Source of the DNA: Candidatus Methanoperedens sp.
GTDB lineage: Archaea > Halobacteriota > Methanosarcinia > Methanosarcinales > Methanoperedenaceae
DNA length: 6,107 nt
Direction: 5' to 3'
Assembly (NCBI GenBank): GCA_023249275.1
Contig: JAHFCV010000143.1
Location: forward strand, 1-6,107
Part shown: positions 1 to 5,408 of the stretch, in pieces
How the letters are laid out: each line of letters begins with the position of its first letter
Position numbering within the stretch: position 1 is the stretch's first letter
Notes under the pieces: generated by a model
What the model saw: the letters and a program-made list of their open reading frames with translations, nothing else
Database searches by the model: none
What the model was told of the DNA's origin: nothing
Program-made: the position numbers and the translations under genes

Positions 1-1446
1 GGTATCGGGAAGAAGCATCCTGTTCAGCCATGAATGGATTATGCCGTCTCCGGGTTTCAATGCAACGGCGCCCCTCTCTTTAAAGAATTGCGAAAGCTCC
101 TCGTGCATCTTTTTGTCTTCAGGCGTTGGATAAGCCGCAGTATGGCAGAAAGACTGCATGACAAGAGGCGCCTGGAACTCTACGCAGGCGAGTTCTTTTA
201 CTTCCTCTGCTGTCATAGGGCCAGTGGTGTCCTGTGAACCAACCGTGGTAATTTTTGGAAGACATGCCTGACCCGGGCGGACGCCTGCCGCGCCGCATGC
301 TTTACCCACAATCTTCTGGGCAAGGGTGTAACCCCTGTCCGATGCCTCAGGCAGAACCTGCGTGATGAATAGGTCATACTTCACTGCGAGCGCATCCTGT
401 GCTTTCCTCGTTAGCTCTTTTCCAATCAGGAGTTGGAGCCTGCCCCCGGCTCTATACTCATCATGGAGCGTCACGGGTTCGAGATTGAATTTTGTCATTT
501 CTTTTCCGTTATCATCAAGTATCCTGCCTTTCTTGAAATCTATCGTGACAACCATGCCTGTTGTAAGCTTTGAAACATCGCATCTTACAGGAAGCGCGCC
601 GCTGTCCCGCGCGGTATTAAAGAAAATAGGCGCAACCTGGCTTCCCAGAATCATGCCTCCCATGCGTTTATTCGGGACTCCCTGCATTTCCTCGCCTATC
701 CACCACATGAGAGAATTTATGGCTGATTTCCTGCTGCTCCCTGTTCCCACAACATCGCCTGCAAAAGCAACCGGATGCCCTTTCTTTTTAAGCTGCCTGA
801 TTTCAAAAAGCGCCCCTGGATAGCGGGATTCGAGCATGGATAAGGCATGAAGGGGAATATCGGCGCGTGTTCCCGCGCGGGATGCAGGGGAAAGGTCGTC
901 CGTGTTTATCTCACCGGGAACTTTAAATACTATCATTTTTTGTGTTTTTGGGATGCCGGGGCTTCTTAAAAACCACCCTGCTTTAGCCCAGCTATCTAAA
1001 ACCTTTGCAGCATTGGGGTTTGTGCCTGCAAGTTCTTTTATCTTATCAAAAAAACCGAATATCAAAATAGTATTGGAGAGGGCATAAGCAGCATCGCAGG
1101 CAAGTTCCCTATCATCAAGCAATTCAATAAGCGTTTCGATGTTATACCCGCCTTTCATCATGCCCAGCATCTTTACAGCATCGCGGGGTGTGATTATTCC
1201 TGATGATTTTTCCCGAAGCGCTATTTTCCGCAGGAGTTTTGCCTTTTCAAGCGCCGCAGGGTCAACGCCGGGTGGAACGTGCTCTTTCAGGAGTTTTAAG
1301 ATGAATTCGCTGGAGCCTGGCGGGGGGTTAAATACCAGTTCTGACAGGGATTTTACCTGTTCTGCATTTAAAGAAAGGGGTGGTATTCCCTGTTTTTGCC
1401 TTTCTATGATGTGATATTGATAAGATTCGAGGGTTCCTGAGTTCAT
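1..1446 (-). CDS. acnB: Aconitate hydratase B (AcnB family), N-terminal 482 residues, truncated by window edge
   Basis: Aconitase B interconverts citrate and isocitrate via cis-aconitate with a [4Fe-4S] cluster in the cytoplasm; bacterial AcnB can also act as 2-methylisocitrate dehydratase. The reverse strand is open from the ATG at 1446 to the window edge with no stop. Domain order is that of AcnB, not AcnA: a helical HEAT-like N-terminal domain (about residues 1-160, with MMKGGYNIETLIELLDD), then the swivel domain (about 170-390, with VPGEINTDDLSPA at 176-188, GDVVGTGSSRKSA at 230-242 and FFNTARDSGALP at 275-286), then the start of the catalytic core (RPGQACLPKITTVGSQDTTGPM 390-411, MQSFCHTAAYP 430-440, GDGIIHSWLNRMLLPDT 466-482). 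Bacterial AcnB is about 860 residues, so roughly 55% is visible; the cluster-binding cysteines lie in the missing part. The swivel loop after HALSMLE (200-206) is about a dozen residues shorter than in E. coli AcnB. An in-frame TAA lies seven codons upstream of the ATG, fixing the start; no Shine-Dalgarno is visible. The gene is divergent from the membrane protein at 1548. Identification is firm; substrate use beyond citrate is unknown. Confidence 0.96.
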   Translation of the reverse strand, partial: MNSGTLESYQYHIIERQKQGIPPLSLNAEQVKSLSELVFNPPPGSSEFILKLLKEHVPPGVDPAALEKAKLLRKIALREKSSGIITPRDAVKMLGMMKGGYNIETLIELLDDRELACDAAYALSNTILIFGFFDKIKELAGTNPNAAKVLDSWAKAGWFLRSPGIPKTQKMIVFKVPGEINTDDLSPASRAGTRADIPLHALSMLESRYPGALFEIRQLKKKGHPVAFAGDVVGTGSSRKSAINSLMWWIGEEMQGVPNKRMGGMILGSQVAPIFFNTARDSGALPVRCDVSKLTTGMVVTIDFKKGRILDDNGKEMTKFNLEPVTLHDEYRAGGRLQLLIGKELTRKAQDALAVKYDLFITQVLPEASDRGYTLAQKIVGKACGAAGVRPGQACLPKITTVGSQDTTGPMTAEEVKELACVEFQAPLVMQSFCHTAAYPTPEDKKMHEELSQFFKERGAVALKPGDGIIHSWLNRMLLPDT

Positions 1447-1455
1447 CAGGGGTCT

Positions 1456-1493
1456 TAAGGTCGGTTATATCTATTAATTTAACGATAAGGTCG
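1456..1493. repeat. 8-bp direct repeat in the acnB / membrane-protein divergent promoter
   Basis: TAAGGTCG occurs at 1456-1463 and again at 1486-1493, exactly 30 bp apart, about three helical turns. Both copies are followed by a TATA-containing hexamer (GTTATA and CTATAA). The pair brackets the candidate aconitase TATA box, so it could be a binding site for a regulator of either divergent gene. No protein partner can be named, and an 8-bp repeat in a 100-bp region may be chance. Confidence 0.35.
1465..1480 (-). promoter_or_regulatory. Candidate TATA box for the aconitase gene
   Basis: Read on the minus strand, an AT-rich stretch (AAATTAATAGATATAA) spans about 19-34 nt upstream of the aconitase ATG. 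Archaeal transcription usually starts about 25 nt downstream of the TATA centre, which would put the start within a few bases of the ATG. With no Shine-Dalgarno present, this suggests a leaderless or near-leaderless message. Based on spacing and composition only. Confidence 0.4.
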
Positions 1494-1506
1494 CTATAAA
1501 CAATAA

Positions 1507-1524
1507 GATATATCTACATAAATA
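1507..1524 (+). promoter_or_regulatory. Candidate TATA element(s) for the membrane-protein gene at 1548
   Basis: Two overlapping AT-rich candidates precede the ATG at 1548: AGATATATCT (1507-1516, a perfect palindrome) and CATAAATA (1517-1524). The second is centred about 27 nt upstream of the ATG and would give a leaderless mRNA; the first would give a leader of about 10 nt. No convincing Shine-Dalgarno lies between them and the start codon. Confidence 0.4.
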
Positions 1525-1547
1525 CAGTATTAAAATGATGTGAATAC

Positions 1548-2714
1548 ATGACCATGATAAAAAAGTGTATATTTTCGATGTTTTTGATTGCTTTGTTAAT
1601 CAACACCGCTTATGGGTTTGCAGGAATGAATACTGATAAGTCTGCTGCACAACCTGACCTTGTAAACACCACGGAGTCTGACCAGGATATCATATTAGTT
1701 CAGCAACTGATAGAAGTGGATGCGGTTCAAATGGCATCAGATAATAAGATATTCGTACGGGAAACGCTGATATATAAGAACGTAGGGAATAAGAATTTCT
1801 CAGGGTTATTGAGAACCTGGGTTCCAGACGGTGCAGAAATTGCCTGGCAGGGGGATGAGGGCAAAATTTCCATGCAGAATTTAATCCAGAGAAGAAACAT
1901 GATGGATGGGGCGTTAGAATATCCTATTCAGCTTGCCAGGAACGGAAACATCATTAGCTGGAAGGATAAAATTGATACAACAGGTCTTCCGCCTCTTTAT
2001 GTCGTAGCGTATATACTACCCGGAAAACCTGAAGGAACACTAACCAAGGCAAAACATTATTCAAAAATTCTCCTCTATCCGACATTAACAAAACAGCCTG
2101 GCAGTATCGTGCTTAAAGTCATAAAAAGTAAGGAAGAAAGTGTGACCGTTACCGATGAAAAGGGCAGTAGTATCTCAACCACCGGAAATCCAAAGGAGGA
2201 GGACAACAGTGTTTTGTATGGATGGCAAACGCCGGAATTTACAGAGTTCAGGATTGAAATCTCAAAACCTGCTGTCACTCCCGCAGGCATTGCAGGCTAT
2301 TTAATTCTCGGATTAGTGATAATACTTGTGCTTTCGTATCCGCTTATAAGGAAAAAGAGCGGGAAAATACAGGCGCTTGAGGAAAAGATTAGAACTTCCC
2401 TGAAGCGGAAGGAAACCGAAGAGTCATACGAAGAAGTTTCTGAAGAAACGGTTGAGGAAGGCATTGAAGAAACAACTTCAGGGGTTTTGGAGGAAGGAGG
2501 AGAGGAAGTTCCTCCTGTTGCAGAAGATACCGAATTTGAGGGGAAAAACAGAGATGAACTTGAGGCTCTTAAAAACGAAACACTCGACAAGCTCGATGAA
2601 TTGAAAAAGGACTATGAATCAGGAAACCTGCTGGACGAAGAATACGAGGAGCTTAGAAGACCATTGCAAGAGAAAGTTGGTATAATTTCCAGACGGATAG
2701 AACAACTCGGTTGA
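1548..2714 (+). CDS. Secreted, single-pass membrane protein with acidic linker and C-terminal coiled coil, function unknown
   Basis: I do not recognise this 388-residue protein as a named family. Residues 1-24 look like a signal peptide (MTMIKKC, hydrophobic FSMFLIALLI, then small residues in TAYGFAG). Residues 45-240 form a mostly beta-predicted extracytoplasmic domain, with alternating hydrophobic strands such as KIFVRETLIYKNVGNK (67-82) and LRTWVPDGAEIAW (88-100). A transmembrane helix follows at about 247-267 (GIAGYLILGLVIILVLSYPLI), then RKKSGK as the positive-inside stop. The cytoplasmic tail has a glutamate-rich linker (about 288-332) and a charged coiled coil (333-388) with KKDYESGNLLDEEYEELRRPL. 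That last pattern resembles the coil in bacterial CcmI-like and cytochrome-c-biogenesis-associated proteins (a D-Y-x-x-G-x-L-x-x-E-x-Y-E-x-L-R type), which is the only functional hint; no heme-binding CXXCH motif is present. Start: ATG 1548 is followed in frame by ATG 1554, and either could be used. The gene ends 2 bp before the convergent pdxT. Confidence 0.88.
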   Translation: MTMIKKCIFSMFLIALLINTAYGFAGMNTDKSAAQPDLVNTTESDQDIILVQQLIEVDAVQMASDNKIFVRETLIYKNVGNKNFSGLLRTWVPDGAEIAWQGDEGKISMQNLIQRRNMMDGALEYPIQLARNGNIISWKDKIDTTGLPPLYVVAYILPGKPEGTLTKAKHYSKILLYPTLTKQPGSIVLKVIKSKEESVTVTDEKGSSISTTGNPKEEDNSVLYGWQTPEFTEFRIEISKPAVTPAGIAGYLILGLVIILVLSYPLIRKKSGKIQALEEKIRTSLKRKETEESYEEVSEETVEEGIEETTSGVLEEGGEEVPPVAEDTEFEGKNRDELEALKNETLDKLDELKKDYESGNLLDEEYEELRRPLQEKVGIISRRIEQLG

Positions 2715-2716
2715 TT

Positions 2717-3310
2717 CTATCCTATCATTTTTAGAAAATAATGATGTATCCTTGAATCGTCTGTCAATTCAGGGTGAAATGCCAGGGCAAGCATATTTTC
2801 CTGCCTTGCGGCAACCATAATACCGCCGCATGTTGAGAGGATTTCCACATTATTTCCAGCTTCTGTGATACAGGGCGCCCGGATGAATACCGCATTAAAA
2901 GGCTTGTTGAGCCCCTTAAAATCAACCGGCGCCTCGAACGATTCCTTCTGGCGCCCGAAGGCGTTCCTGTTTACGTGAATATCCATCAGTGAAAGCAAAG
3001 GCTGTTTTGTTTTTTCTACCTGTTTATCCCCGTGCTTTGCAAGCAGCACAAGCCCTGCGCAGGTTCCCATTATGGGAATACCTGAATTAGCGGCTTTCTT
3101 GATTTCCGATGAGATGCCTTCCCTTTCCATGAGCCTGCCGAGCGTGGTACTCTCACCGCCCGGAAGAATTATTGCATCGCATGTCGGAACTATTCCTTTA
3201 TGTTTGATTTTTATGACCTCTGCTTCGTATTTTGCATCTTTTAACGCCCGTTTCATTGCGTTGACGTGTTCTTCTACGTTTCCCTGGATGGCGATGACTC
3301 CGATACGCAT
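2717..3310 (-). CDS. pdxT: Pyridoxal 5'-phosphate synthase glutaminase subunit PdxT
   Basis: PdxT is a class I glutamine amidotransferase that hydrolyses glutamine and channels ammonia to the PdxS synthase, which builds pyridoxal 5'-phosphate from a pentose phosphate and a triose phosphate in the cytoplasm. The 197-residue length is normal for the family. Visible features: the N-terminal IGVIAIQGNVEEH (3-15); the LPGGESTT signature (49-56); the nucleophile elbow GTCAG with Cys84; the family block HVNRNAFGRQ (112-121); FIRAPCI (142-148); and the AFHPEL motif supplying His179 and Glu181 of the Cys-His-Glu triad. All catalytic residues are intact, so it should be active. The partner pdxS is not adjacent and must lie elsewhere if PLP is made by this route. 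The start ATG (3308-3310) is preceded by a TATA-like box about 26 nt upstream and no Shine-Dalgarno. It is convergent with the membrane-protein gene (2-bp gap) and divergent from ftsZ. Confidence 0.97.
   Translation of the reverse strand: MRIGVIAIQGNVEEHVNAMKRALKDAKYEAEVIKIKHKGIVPTCDAIILPGGESTTLGRLMEREGISSEIKKAANSGIPIMGTCAGLVLLAKHGDKQVEKTKQPLLSLMDIHVNRNAFGRQKESFEAPVDFKGLNKPFNAVFIRAPCITEAGNNVEILSTCGGIMVAARQENMLALAFHPELTDDSRIHHYFLKMIG
2724..2745. terminator. AT-rich hairpin at the convergent gene ends, possible terminator
   Basis: Starting 9 nt after the stop of the membrane-protein gene, ATCATTTTT (2724-2732) can pair with 2736-2745 (AAA, one bulged T, then AATGAT) around an AGA loop. This gives a nine-pair stem that is almost all A-T. 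The sequence also encodes the C-terminal residues of PdxT. It could help end transcription of the plus-strand gene, but the stem is weak and has no following T run, so confidence is low. Confidence 0.22.
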
Positions 3311-3330
3311 GCTTCTAACATATTAAATAA

Positions 3331-3340
3331 CAATATAAAT
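3331..3340 (-). promoter_or_regulatory. TATA box of pdxT
   Basis: On the minus strand the sequence reads ATTTATATTG, a good match to the archaeal TATA consensus, centred about 26 nt upstream of the pdxT ATG. That spacing places the expected transcription start at or next to the A of the start codon, implying a leaderless pdxT mRNA, consistent with the missing Shine-Dalgarno. Confidence 0.6.
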
Positions 3341-3474
3341 TATTCCCAAGCAGACCTGAAACTAAAGGTAGATAGAAAAAATATATTTGTGATAATTTGT
3401 AACCTTGATATTTCTGTTGGGGGATATTTTGCTTTTGCAGCTTCCGTTTTTGGATATGTACTTACGCCAAAAGA

Positions 3475-3488
3475 CATATATTTATATC
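3475..3488 (+). promoter_or_regulatory. TATA box of the ftsZ-family gene
   Basis: CATATATTTATATC is a strong archaeal TATA-like sequence centred about 30 nt upstream of the ATG at 3514. Initiation about 25-28 nt downstream would leave a leader of only a few bases. The rest of the 203-bp pdxT/ftsZ intergenic region (3311-3513) contains a further AT-rich stretch (about 3375-3390) and no gene, RNA or repeat that I can support. Confidence 0.6.
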
Positions 3489-3513
3489 AAAAGTGCCCTA
3501 TTAAACTCCTGGA

Positions 3514-4476
3514 ATGAAGAAACTAACCGAAATAATGAAGTCATCAAGACCGACTGTCGCGGTAATCGGTCTTGGGGGCGCAGGCTGCAATATTATCACA
3601 TATCTTTCGCAAAGGAGTATTGCAGGCGCTAAAACAATAGCTGCCAACACAGATATAACGCACCTTGTTTTACAGCGGGCTGATAAACTGATGCTCATGG
3701 GTAAAGAGAGAAGCCGTGGTAAAGGATGCGGAGGATATCCCGAAGTGGGTGCTGAATGCGCGCGTGAAAGCGCTGATGAACTCAGAAAAGAACTCGAGGG
3801 AAGCAACATCGTGTTCATTGTTGCAGGGCTTGGCGGCGGAACAGGCACGGGCTCCGCTCCAGTTGTAGCTGAAATATCCCGCAAAATGGGGGCGCTTACA
3901 ATCGCATGCATGACCATGCCTTTTGAGATAGAGTATTTGCGGCGGGAAAATGCAAAAAAGGCTATTCATGCCATGTCAAAGACATGCGATTCAGTTGTAT
4001 TGATTGATAATACTAAACTCCGGAAAGTGGCGGGAAAATTACCTCTTAAAACCGCTTTTGCCGTGGCGAACGGATTAATCGGCGCATTCATCAAGGGGGT
4101 ATCAGAAACTATAACAGAACCAAGCCTTATGAACCTTGATTTTGCAGATTTAAAAGCTGTTCTTGAAAACGGAGGTGTATCCTCATTCGGAATCGGGGAG
4201 GCAGACGGCACAGACCGCGTTGAGAAGGCAGTGTTGCGGGCGATAGCGGCTCCTCTCCTTAATATTCCTGACCTGTCTTCTGCGCACGGTTTACTCATCC
4301 ATATTACAGGCGGACAGGAAATGACGCTTGATGAAGTGGCAAGAGTGGGTGAATTAATGGCACAGCACGTTCCGGGCACAAAAAGAATTATCTGGGGAGC
4401 TAAAGTTGATGATACCATGACCGGGCGCATCAGGGTTATGGCGTTATTTGCAAGCGTGGGCAACCCTTTTGAGTGA
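3514..4476 (+). CDS. ftsZ: FtsZ-family tubulin-like GTPase without a C-terminal tail
   Basis: FtsZ polymerises with GTP into filaments that in most bacteria and many euryarchaea form the division ring. The GTPase core is complete in these 320 residues: GLGGAGCN (19-26, nucleotide loop T1), NTD (45-47), the tubulin signature GLGGGTGTGSAP (105-116), PFEIE with Arg143/144 (136-144), NTKL (166-169), AFAVAN (181-186, base-contacting Asn), and the T7 synergy loop NLDFADLK (207-214) with both catalytic aspartates (209 and 212). The C-terminal activation domain follows (LLIHITGGQEMTLDEVARVGE, then RIIWGAKVDD). The protein stops after RIRVMALFASVGNPFE, right at the end of the globular fold, so there is no disordered linker or conserved tail peptide of the kind canonical FtsZ uses to bind membrane anchors. 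Sequence resembles euryarchaeal FtsZ1/FtsZ2 more than CetZ, but I cannot assign the paralogue. ATG 3514 suits the TATA spacing; an in-frame ATG at 3535 (residue 8) is an alternative. It is a single gene, convergent with hemD. Confidence 0.93.
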   Translation: MKKLTEIMKSSRPTVAVIGLGGAGCNIITYLSQRSIAGAKTIAANTDITHLVLQRADKLMLMGKERSRGKGCGGYPEVGAECARESADELRKELEGSNIVFIVAGLGGGTGTGSAPVVAEISRKMGALTIACMTMPFEIEYLRRENAKKAIHAMSKTCDSVVLIDNTKLRKVAGKLPLKTAFAVANGLIGAFIKGVSETITEPSLMNLDFADLKAVLENGGVSSFGIGEADGTDRVEKAVLRAIAAPLLNIPDLSSAHGLLIHITGGQEMTLDEVARVGELMAQHVPGTKRIIWGAKVDDTMTGRIRVMALFASVGNPFE

Positions 4477-4478
4477 TG

Positions 4479-5156
4479 TCATAGTTGGGATAAACAATTT
4501 TCAAGCGTGCCGTCTCCCACAAGCTCAGGGGTTATTCCATTTTTACGCATCGCATCGGCGGTTTTTTGACCGATGGCTACGACCTTAAGCTTTTTTGCAA
4601 GGTCTTTCGTGAAGCCTGAGTACTCGAAGGATTTGGCGCTTGTAAAAATCACAGCATCCACGTTTTTTAATGCTTCCACGATGCTGCCGCCAGGCACTAA
4701 ACAATAAGCAGAAGCTTCAACTATTTTTGCGCCTTTTGATTCAAGAGACTGTAAAAGTTCCGGATTTGGCACCTCGGCGCGGGCGATGCCGATTGTTTTG
4801 TCTTTTGTGTCGCCAAGATATTGCGCAAAGTTATCGGATGAGTATTTTTCAATGGTTTCACTTTTTAATCCGTATTCTTCTACTTTTTTTGCTGTTTTCG
4901 GTCCAACGCTTACGATTCTTACATTTTTCCCCGGTCTTACTTTTTCAAAAAGTTTTTCAACGCCGAGAGAGCTTGTAAAAATTATGATATCAATTTTATT
5001 TTCTGAAATCATCTCACACAGTTTTGTAAGAGGCTTTTGGTCGGTGGGCGGCGCGGCGCGCATTGTGGATACTATAACCGCTTCATGACCGTATCGCCGG
5101 AATAGCTCCGGGATACCTTCTGATTTTTCTTCAAGTTTGGTGACTGCGATTTTCAC
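4479..5156 (-). CDS. hemD: Uroporphyrinogen-III synthase (HemD)
   Basis: HemD cyclises hydroxymethylbilane to uroporphyrinogen III with inversion of ring D, the branch point for siroheme, heme (in archaea through the siroheme route), cobalamin and coenzyme F430. At 225 residues it has a normal archaeal length. The protein shows the pseudo-two-fold two-domain pattern of the family: FTSSLGVEKLF (60-70) with SVGPKTAKKVEEYGL (83-97) in one half, and VIFTSAKSFEY (169-179) with AIGQKTADAMRKNGI (194-208) in the other. Between them lie YSSDNFAQYL (105-114), IARAEVPNPELLQSLESKGA (124-143) and the conserved ASAY tyrosine (148-151). HemD sequences diverge strongly, but this pattern is distinctive. The start is a GTG (5154-5156); an in-frame TGA five to six codons upstream rules out an earlier start. 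No other tetrapyrrole gene is adjacent, which differs from the hem clusters common in methanogens. The 3' end is 2 bp from the ftsZ stop. Confidence 0.93.
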   Translation of the reverse strand: MKIAVTKLEEKSEGIPELFRRYGHEAVIVSTMRAAPPTDQKPLTKLCEMISENKIDIIIFTSSLGVEKLFEKVRPGKNVRIVSVGPKTAKKVEEYGLKSETIEKYSSDNFAQYLGDTKDKTIGIARAEVPNPELLQSLESKGAKIVEASAYCLVPGGSIVEALKNVDAVIFTSAKSFEYSGFTKDLAKKLKVVAIGQKTADAMRKNGITPELVGDGTLENCLSQL

Positions 5157-5177
5157 AGAACTGAGATTAATTCATTA

Positions 5178-5190
5178 AAGCATAATGCTT
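5178..5190. promoter_or_regulatory. 13-bp palindrome upstream of hemD
   Basis: AAGCATAATGCTT is a perfect palindrome with a single central A, lying 22-34 bp upstream of the hemD GTG, where a TATA box or operator would be. It overlaps a TTCATTA half-site at 5171-5177 identical to the arm of the palindromes at 5335-5349. Its CATAATGCTT portion recurs exactly at 5370-5379, ahead of the permease gene. It may be a regulator site for hemD; there is no direct evidence. Confidence 0.35.
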
Positions 5191-5253
5191 GTGTATTTCA
5201 AGGAAAGAAGCATGCAAGAGGTCTGTAAATGGCGAAATTTAAACTTCAATCAC

Positions 5254-5280
5254 CGCAAAGTACGCAAAAAGCGCAAAGCA
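5254..5280. repeat. Three-copy 9-bp tandem repeat, CGCAAAG type
   Basis: Three consecutive 9-bp units begin with CGCAAAG, CGCAAAA and CGCAAAG at 5254, 5263 and 5272, with variable last two bases. The preceding CAC makes the block start as CACCGCAAAG. Short tandem blocks of this kind are, from memory, dispersed in intergenic regions of several microbial genomes, and I infer this is one such element. It is non-coding and too short and irregular to be a CRISPR array. Confidence 0.6.
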
Positions 5281-5301
5281 TGGCAATAATAATTTTTATT
5301 T

Positions 5302-5316
5302 TGCATTAGTAATGAA
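5302..5316. promoter_or_regulatory. Palindromic operator candidate, upstream copy
   Basis: The core CATTA-G-TAATG (5304-5314) is a perfect 11-bp palindrome; the outer arm has one mismatch (G at 5303 against A at 5315). The 13 bases CATTAGTAATGAA (5304-5316) are identical to the second copy 33 bp downstream. Together they bracket a TATA-like box, the arrangement expected for a dimeric helix-turn-helix regulator controlling the permease gene. Confidence 0.55.
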
Positions 5317-5319
5317 TAC

Positions 5320-5332
5320 TTTTATTAAAAAA
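5320..5332 (+). promoter_or_regulatory. Candidate TATA box of the permease gene
   Basis: TTTTATTAAAAAA lies between the two palindromes. Initiation about 25 nt downstream would be near 5350, just after the second palindrome, leaving a 5' leader of roughly 50-60 nt. This is the only gene in the window whose best promoter predicts a real leader, in line with the SD-like sequence near its start. Confidence 0.4.
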
Positions 5333-5334
5333 TG

Positions 5335-5349
5335 TTCATTAGTAATGAA
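5335..5349. promoter_or_regulatory. Palindromic operator candidate, downstream copy
   Basis: TTCATTA-G-TAATGAA is a perfect 15-bp palindrome around one G. It sits between the candidate TATA box and the predicted transcription start of the permease gene, where a bound repressor would block polymerase. Its centre is 33 bp (about three turns) from the upstream copy, so both would face nearly the same side of the helix. Confidence 0.6.
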
Positions 5350-5388
5350 AACTTCAATTCTTAACAAATCATAATGCTTTTGTTTATT

Positions 5389-5394
5389 GGCGGT
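5389..5394 (+). promoter_or_regulatory. SD-like sequence near the permease start
   Basis: GGCGGT differs by one base from the GGAGGT core of a Shine-Dalgarno. It is 5 nt from the in-frame GTG at 5400 and 14 nt from the ATG at 5409, so if it is functional it favours the GTG and a protein three residues longer (VDS before the Met). Confidence 0.35.
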
Positions 5395-5408
5395 TATGAG
5401 TGGACTCC

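Noticed and set aside
362..823. Open plus-strand frame of about 150 codons, plus shorter ones at 34-237, 902-1087 and 1139-1414
   Set aside because: All lie antisense to the well-conserved aconitase reading frame; their translations are low-complexity Ser/Pro/Phe-rich shadows without a family pattern.
3266..3632. Two small plus-strand frames crossing the pdxT/ftsZ intergenic region
   Set aside because: Both run into pdxT antisense or into ftsZ in another frame, contain the ftsZ promoter, lack a ribosome site and resemble nothing known.
3501..4463. Minus-strand frames opposite ftsZ (3501-3917, 3670-3969, 3966-4463)
   Set aside because: They are antisense shadows of an FtsZ frame with all motifs intact, and have Ser/Ala/Pro-rich translations typical of shadow frames.
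5254..5280. Tandem CGCAAAG units as a mini CRISPR array
   Set aside because: The units are 9 bp with no spacers, and no cas gene is near.
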